Source: JASLCR01 sp964384345 (lineage in GTDB: Bacteria > Patescibacteriota > Saccharimonadia > Saccharimonadales > Saccharimonadaceae). Taken from it: a DNA stretch of 9,050 nt. The notes under the pieces are model-generated. The model was not told the DNA's origin. It saw only the letters and a program-made list of their open reading frames with translations, and did not search any database. The stretch covers positions 1 to 9,050 of the forward strand of contig CAYLKD010000020.1 of the NCBI GenBank assembly GCA_964384345.1, given 5' to 3'. Both the position numbers and the translations under genes were made by a program. Shown piece after piece: positions 6,787-9,050 of this stretch. The stretch's first letter is position 1. Each line of letters starts with the position of its first letter.

Positions 6787-6798
6787 CTTCGTTACAAT
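6770..6798 (+). promoter_or_regulatory. Promoter of tRNA-Leu(GAG)
   Basis: TTTACA (6770-6775, five of six consensus bases) and TACAAT (6793-6798) are separated by exactly 17 bases. This is the best -35/-10 pair in the window. The -35 lies within the last codons of the solute-binding protein gene. A start near 6805 would give a 5' leader of about 30 bases before the tRNA. Confidence 0.7.
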
Positions 6799-6835
6799 AC
6801 GACAGGTAAAACCCTCATAACATCTGTTTTCATAT

Positions 6836-6923
6836 GCAGTGGTGGCGGAATTGGTAGACGCGCTAGCTTGAGGGGCTAGTGAGCATTGCGCTCGTGGAGG
6901 TTCAAGTCCTCTTCACTGCACCA
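6836..6923 (+). tRNA. tRNA-Leu(GAG), CCA encoded
   Basis: The acceptor strand GCAGTGG (6836-6842) pairs with TCACTGC (6913-6919), followed by discriminator A6920 and encoded CCA. The anticodon stem CTAGC/GCTAG (6863-6867, 6875-6879) closes the loop TTGAGGG with anticodon GAG at 6870-6872, reading CUC and CUU. A long variable arm (around GAGCATTGCGCTC) and the T-loop TTCAAGT fit a class II leucine tRNA of 88 bases including CCA. Confidence 0.97.
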
Positions 6924-6926
6924 AAT

Positions 6927-6961
6927 AAAAGAGTCTTATCTTTGGGTAAGACTCTTTTTCT
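6927..6961 (+). terminator. Rho-independent terminator after tRNA-Leu(GAG)
   Basis: A perfect 12-bp stem, AAAAGAGTCTTA (6927-6938) with TAAGACTCTTTT (6947-6958), encloses an 8-base loop and runs into a T-rich tract. It starts four bases after the tRNA CCA. I see no other terminator after the solute-binding protein gene, so this one may also end the upstream protein-coding transcript. Confidence 0.9.
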
Positions 6962-6962
6962 T

Positions 6963-6971
6963 TGCTATAAT
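6963..6971 (+). promoter_or_regulatory. Extended -10 promoter of tRNA-Cys
   Basis: TGC-TATAAT (6963-6971) is a perfect extended -10, 12 bases before the mature tRNA-Cys end. The candidate -35 (TTGGGT or TGGGTA around 6942-6948) is poor and sits in the loop of the preceding terminator, so the extended element probably does most of the work. Confidence 0.7.
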
Positions 6972-6983
6972 CATCGTAGGTAT

Positions 6984-7057
6984 GGCGCCTTGGCCGAGAA
7001 GTTAGGCAACGGTCTGCAAAACCGTGTAGACGGGAGCGTTACCCGTAGGTGCCTCCA
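6984..7057 (+). tRNA. tRNA-Cys(GCA), CCA encoded
   Basis: The acceptor GGCGCCT (6984-6990) pairs with AGGTGCC (7047-7053, one G-U pair). It is followed by discriminator T7054, the U73 identity base of cysteine tRNAs, and encoded CCA. The anticodon stem ACGGT/ACCGT closes the loop CTGCAAA with GCA at 7016-7018. Length is 74 bases. No terminator separates it from the membrane protein gene that starts 26 bases later. Confidence 0.97.
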
Positions 7058-7083
7058 TTTACTACATAAGTAAGGAAAATTAT

Positions 7084-7413
7084 ATGAACGACCAAAACAA
7101 CGTCACTGAATCAGTGTCTCAGAATCCTAGCACCCAATCAGCATCCGTTATGACACAACCAGCTCAGCCAGCTCCACTTGCTCCTCATGCTAGCCAAGCG
7201 CCATCAGTATTTTCGACAGTGCAGAAAATCACTGCGTGGGTAATGATATCAAGTGCTGTTCTTTTTGCGCTTATTGGTATCATGGCGGTCTGGGATGTTT
7301 TCGGTAATAACAGTGATATCGTTTGGCGCTGTCTATCGAGTCTAGCAATTATTGCATTTGCTGCGTTGATTATCAATGTGTCGATTCGAATGGTCGAAGA
7401 ACGACGCAAATAA
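7084..7413 (+). CDS. Hypothetical two-helix membrane protein, 109 aa
   Basis: I do not recognise a family. Residues 1-42 are low in complexity and rich in Gln, Pro, Ser and Ala, and look disordered. Two hydrophobic helices follow at about 50-70 and 79-100, joined by a short loop with DVFGNNSD, and the protein ends in a charged tail (MVEERRK). It should sit in the cytoplasmic membrane, with both ends probably on the same side. TAAGGA (7071-7076), seven bases before ATG 7084, supports the start. The gene is squeezed between tRNA-Cys and tRNA-Leu(UAA) and has no obvious promoter of its own. It may be expressed by read-through from the tRNA-Cys promoter. Start, ribosome binding site and clean hydrophobic pattern make it a likely real gene, though its role is unknown. 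Confidence 0.75.
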   Translation: MNDQNNVTESVSQNPSTQSASVMTQPAQPAPLAPHASQAPSVFSTVQKITAWVMISSAVLFALIGIMAVWDVFGNNSDIVWRCLSSLAIIAFAALIINVSIRMVEERRK

Positions 7414-7426
7414 TTTTACATTCAGA

Positions 7427-7435
7427 TGATATAAT
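7427..7435 (+). promoter_or_regulatory. Extended -10 promoter of tRNA-Leu(UAA)
   Basis: TGA-TATAAT (7427-7435) is a perfect extended -10, 23 bases before the tRNA. No good -35 exists at 16-18 bases upstream, which repeats the layout in front of tRNA-Cys. Confidence 0.7.
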
Positions 7436-7458
7436 CATACTGAACACATTTTCATCAC

Positions 7459-7544
7459 GCGCGGGTGGCGGAATAGGTAGACGCGAGGGACTTAAAATCC
7501 CTTGTCCAAAAGACGTGCGGGTTCGATTCCCGCCCCGCGCACCA
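7459..7544 (+). tRNA. tRNA-Leu(UAA), CCA encoded
   Basis: The acceptor GCGCGGG (7459-7465) pairs perfectly with CCCGCGC (7534-7540), followed by A7541 and encoded CCA. The anticodon stem AGGGA/TCCCT closes the loop CTTAAAA with anticodon TAA at 7493-7495, reading UUA and possibly UUG. The long variable arm and the T-loop GTTCGATTC fit a class II leucine tRNA of 86 bases including CCA. Confidence 0.97.
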
Positions 7545-7582
7545 AACTACTACGATCTCTTGAGGTGGTAGTAGTTTTATTA
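7544..7582 (+). terminator. Rho-independent terminator after tRNA-Leu(UAA)
   Basis: AAACTACTAC (7544-7553) pairs with GTAGTAGTTT (7568-7577). An inner pairing ATCT/AGGT, beyond a single G-G mismatch, narrows the loop to CTTG. TTTTATTAT follows. The stem begins at the last base of the tRNA CCA and insulates lemA from the tRNA. Confidence 0.88.
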
Positions 7583-7592
7583 TAGCTACATC

Positions 7593-7621
7593 TTCTCATG
7601 GTAACGGTAGTCCAGTATACT
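7593..7621 (+). promoter_or_regulatory. Promoter of lemA-htpX
   Basis: TTCTCA (7593-7598, four of six consensus bases) and TATACT (7616-7621) are 17 bases apart. Transcription from about 7628 leaves a short leader containing AAAGGAG (7638-7644), five bases before the lemA ATG. Unlike uvrC and pepP, this message would have a normal ribosome binding site. Confidence 0.6.
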
Positions 7622-7649
7622 AGGTATATCAGATAGTAAAGGAGAAAAT

Positions 7650-8213
7650 ATGATTTTGTTATGGGTTATTTTGGCAATTGTTGCGGTACTTGTTATTTTT
7701 GTATGGGCGACTTATAACGGACTCGTTACGCTAAAGGTACGCGTTGAAGAAGCATGGAGCGATATTACTGTACAGCTTAAGCGACGAGCCGATTTGATTC
7801 CAAACTTGGTTGAGTCAGTCAAAGGGTACGCAGCTCACGAAACAAAAGTATTCGAAGAAGTGACTGCTGCTCGTGCTAATGTCGTCAACGCCACTAGTCA
7901 AGGTCCTCAGGCGACAGCACAGGCGGAAAATCAGTTTGAAGGAGCGCTTAAGAGCCTTTTTGCAGTAGCCGAGGCATATCCAGACCTTAAAGCAAGCCAA
8001 AATTTTCAGCAACTTTCTACTGAATTAGTTGATACTGAAGACAAAATTCAAGCGTCACGTCGCTTTTATAATGGTGGTGTCCGAGATCTAAATACCAAAA
8101 TCATGCAGTTTCCAGCTAATGTGATTGCAAAAATGTTCGGCTTTACGAGCAAAGAGTTTTTCGAAGTAGAAAATCTTGCGAGCATTGAAAAACCTGTTGA
8201 AGTTAAGTTTTAA
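7650..8213 (+). CDS. lemA: LemA family protein
   Basis: LemA proteins are small, largely helical proteins with one N-terminal membrane helix; their exact role is unresolved. The 187 residues start with a membrane helix (about 2-20), then a helical domain with VEEAWSDITVQLKRRADLIP (32-51) and NLVESVKGYA (52-61). The closing family signature RRFYNGGVRDLN, followed by MQFPANVIAKMFGF, spans 137-165. Length is as usual. The start is supported by AAAGGAG at 7638-7644. htpX begins 22 bases downstream, an arrangement seen in many bacteria, so the two probably share one transcript and may act together at the membrane. That partnership is inferred from gene order. Confidence 0.95.
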   Translation: MILLWVILAIVAVLVIFVWATYNGLVTLKVRVEEAWSDITVQLKRRADLIPNLVESVKGYAAHETKVFEEVTAARANVVNATSQGPQATAQAENQFEGALKSLFAVAEAYPDLKASQNFQQLSTELVDTEDKIQASRRFYNGGVRDLNTKIMQFPANVIAKMFGFTSKEFFEVENLASIEKPVEVKF

Positions 8214-8235
8214 GTCTAAGTAAGGAACGGATTGT

Positions 8236-9050
8236 ATGTACAGCGCAATTGCGGCTAATAAACGAAACACATTGCTTATTATGGCAATGTTTATTGGCTT
8301 GGTTTCCGTTGTTGGATGGGCTGTTAGCTCGCTATACGGCAGTCCGGCATTTACGCCGTGGATCATCGCAGGAGCAGCTATATACGCGCTTATTCAATAC
8401 TTCGCAGCCGGGAAGCTCGCCATTGCGACAACTGGGGCAAAAGAAATACAAAAACAAGATAATCCAAGGTTGTGGCGGATAGTCGAAAATTTATCTATTA
8501 CCGATGGTTTGCCAATGCCGAGGGTGTATATCATGCAAGATGACGCACCAAATGCTTTTGCGACTGGACGCGACCCACGCCATGCTATTGTCGCTGCAAC
8601 TACAGGAATTCTGGATGTTATGAGTGACCGAGAGCTGGAAGCGGTCATGGCACACGAAATGAGTCACGTGCGAAATTATGACATACGCGTGAGTATGATC
8701 GCGTTTGGGCTCGTCAGTGCGATTGGGATTTTGTCCGACATAGCTATGAGAATGCTGTTCTTTGGAGGGAACCGAGATTCAGATAACCGCAACCCAATTG
8801 TTATGGTAGTCGGAATTGCTGTAATTGCACTCGCACCTTTGATGGCGATGCTGATTCAGTTTGCAATTAGTAGACAAAGGGAATATCTCGCTGATGCAAG
8901 TGGTGTGTTGACCACGAGAGACCCTGAAGGTTTGGCGATGGCATTAGAAAAGCTACAAACATTTGGTAAACCTATGCAAAAGCAAAGCACGACGACTGCT
9001 CATCTTTTTATTAGCAATCCTCTCAAAAGTGGTGGTATTGCGAAGCTGTT
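8236..9050 (+). CDS. htpX: HtpX-type membrane zinc metalloprotease (M48), 3' end outside the window
   Basis: HtpX is a membrane-embedded zinc protease that degrades misfolded membrane proteins. The window holds the first 271 residues of a family usually 280-300 long, so only the C-terminal tail is missing. Membrane helices lie at about 12-33, 41-62, 153-173 and 188-211. The zinc site is HEMSH (140-144, with Glu141 as the catalytic base). The third ligand is probably Glu216 in SRQREYLADA (212-221). The motif MPRVYIMQDDAPNAFATGRD (94-113) matches the M48B family. TAAGGA (8221-8226), nine bases before ATG 8236, supports the start. It follows lemA by 22 bases, with no promoter or terminator seen between them. 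Confidence 0.95.
   Translation, partial: MYSAIAANKRNTLLIMAMFIGLVSVVGWAVSSLYGSPAFTPWIIAGAAIYALIQYFAAGKLAIATTGAKEIQKQDNPRLWRIVENLSITDGLPMPRVYIMQDDAPNAFATGRDPRHAIVAATTGILDVMSDRELEAVMAHEMSHVRNYDIRVSMIAFGLVSAIGILSDIAMRMLFFGGNRDSDNRNPIVMVVGIAVIALAPLMAMLIQFAISRQREYLADASGVLTTRDPEGLAMALEKLQTFGKPMQKQSTTTAHLFISNPLKSGGIAKL

Noticed and set aside
6836..7544. tRNA cluster as an integration site for the foreign block
   Set aside because: All three tRNAs are complete with encoded CCA. No partial tRNA copy or integrase is seen here, and the GC-rich block is more than 5 kb away.

Overview
The window has two parts that do not look like they belong to the same genome background. From about 1,115 to the right end it is a compact chromosome of moderate GC content (about 40% in two 60-base lines I counted). 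It carries housekeeping genes all on the plus strand: uvrC, an M24 Xaa-Pro aminopeptidase, a PF04020 'phage holin family' membrane protein, secG, a family 5 solute-binding protein, three tRNA genes, lemA and htpX. Stop codons are TAA or TAG, and no TGA is read through, so the standard bacterial code fits. The small tightly packed genes, the solute-binding protein anchored by an N-terminal helix rather than a lipobox, and the lemA-htpX pair suggest a Patescibacteria/CPR genome. Saccharibacteria (TM7) is my best guess by recall, held with moderate confidence.

From 1 to about 1,115 the DNA is clearly GC-richer (58 to 67% in three sampled 60-base lines). It encodes, on the minus strand, the first 358 residues of a ParA/MinD-type ATPase with a coiled-coil, an acidic serine-rich linker and a hydrophobic segment ahead of the ATPase domain. 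The style is actinobacterial. Either this is an acquired element, such as a conjugative or secretion module, or the contig is chimeric. Saccharibacteria live on actinobacterial hosts, so both are plausible. Between 1,119 and 1,538 lies a spacer with no convincing gene except the uvrC promoter at its right end.

Layout: minus-strand ParA-like gene (1-1074, cut by the window edge); spacer (1119-1538); uvrC (1539-3086); pepP-like M24 peptidase (3120-4328), PF04020 protein (4359-4751), secG (4756-4980) and solute-binding protein (5002-6786), closely spaced and probably one transcript; tRNA-Leu(GAG) with terminator; tRNA-Cys(GCA) followed by a 109-aa two-helix membrane protein; tRNA-Leu(UAA) with terminator; lemA and htpX (8236 to the window edge) with a promoter in front.

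Functionally, the peptidase, SecG and solute-binding protein point to protein export and peptide uptake or degradation. LemA-HtpX points to membrane protein quality control, and UvrC to nucleotide excision repair. The most notable sequence details are the sharp composition break near 1.1 kb, apparently leaderless promoters in front of uvrC and pepP, and a UvrC that lacks the usual four-cysteine cluster and carries an extra segment in its nuclease domain. I see no defence system, CRISPR array or complete mobile element.
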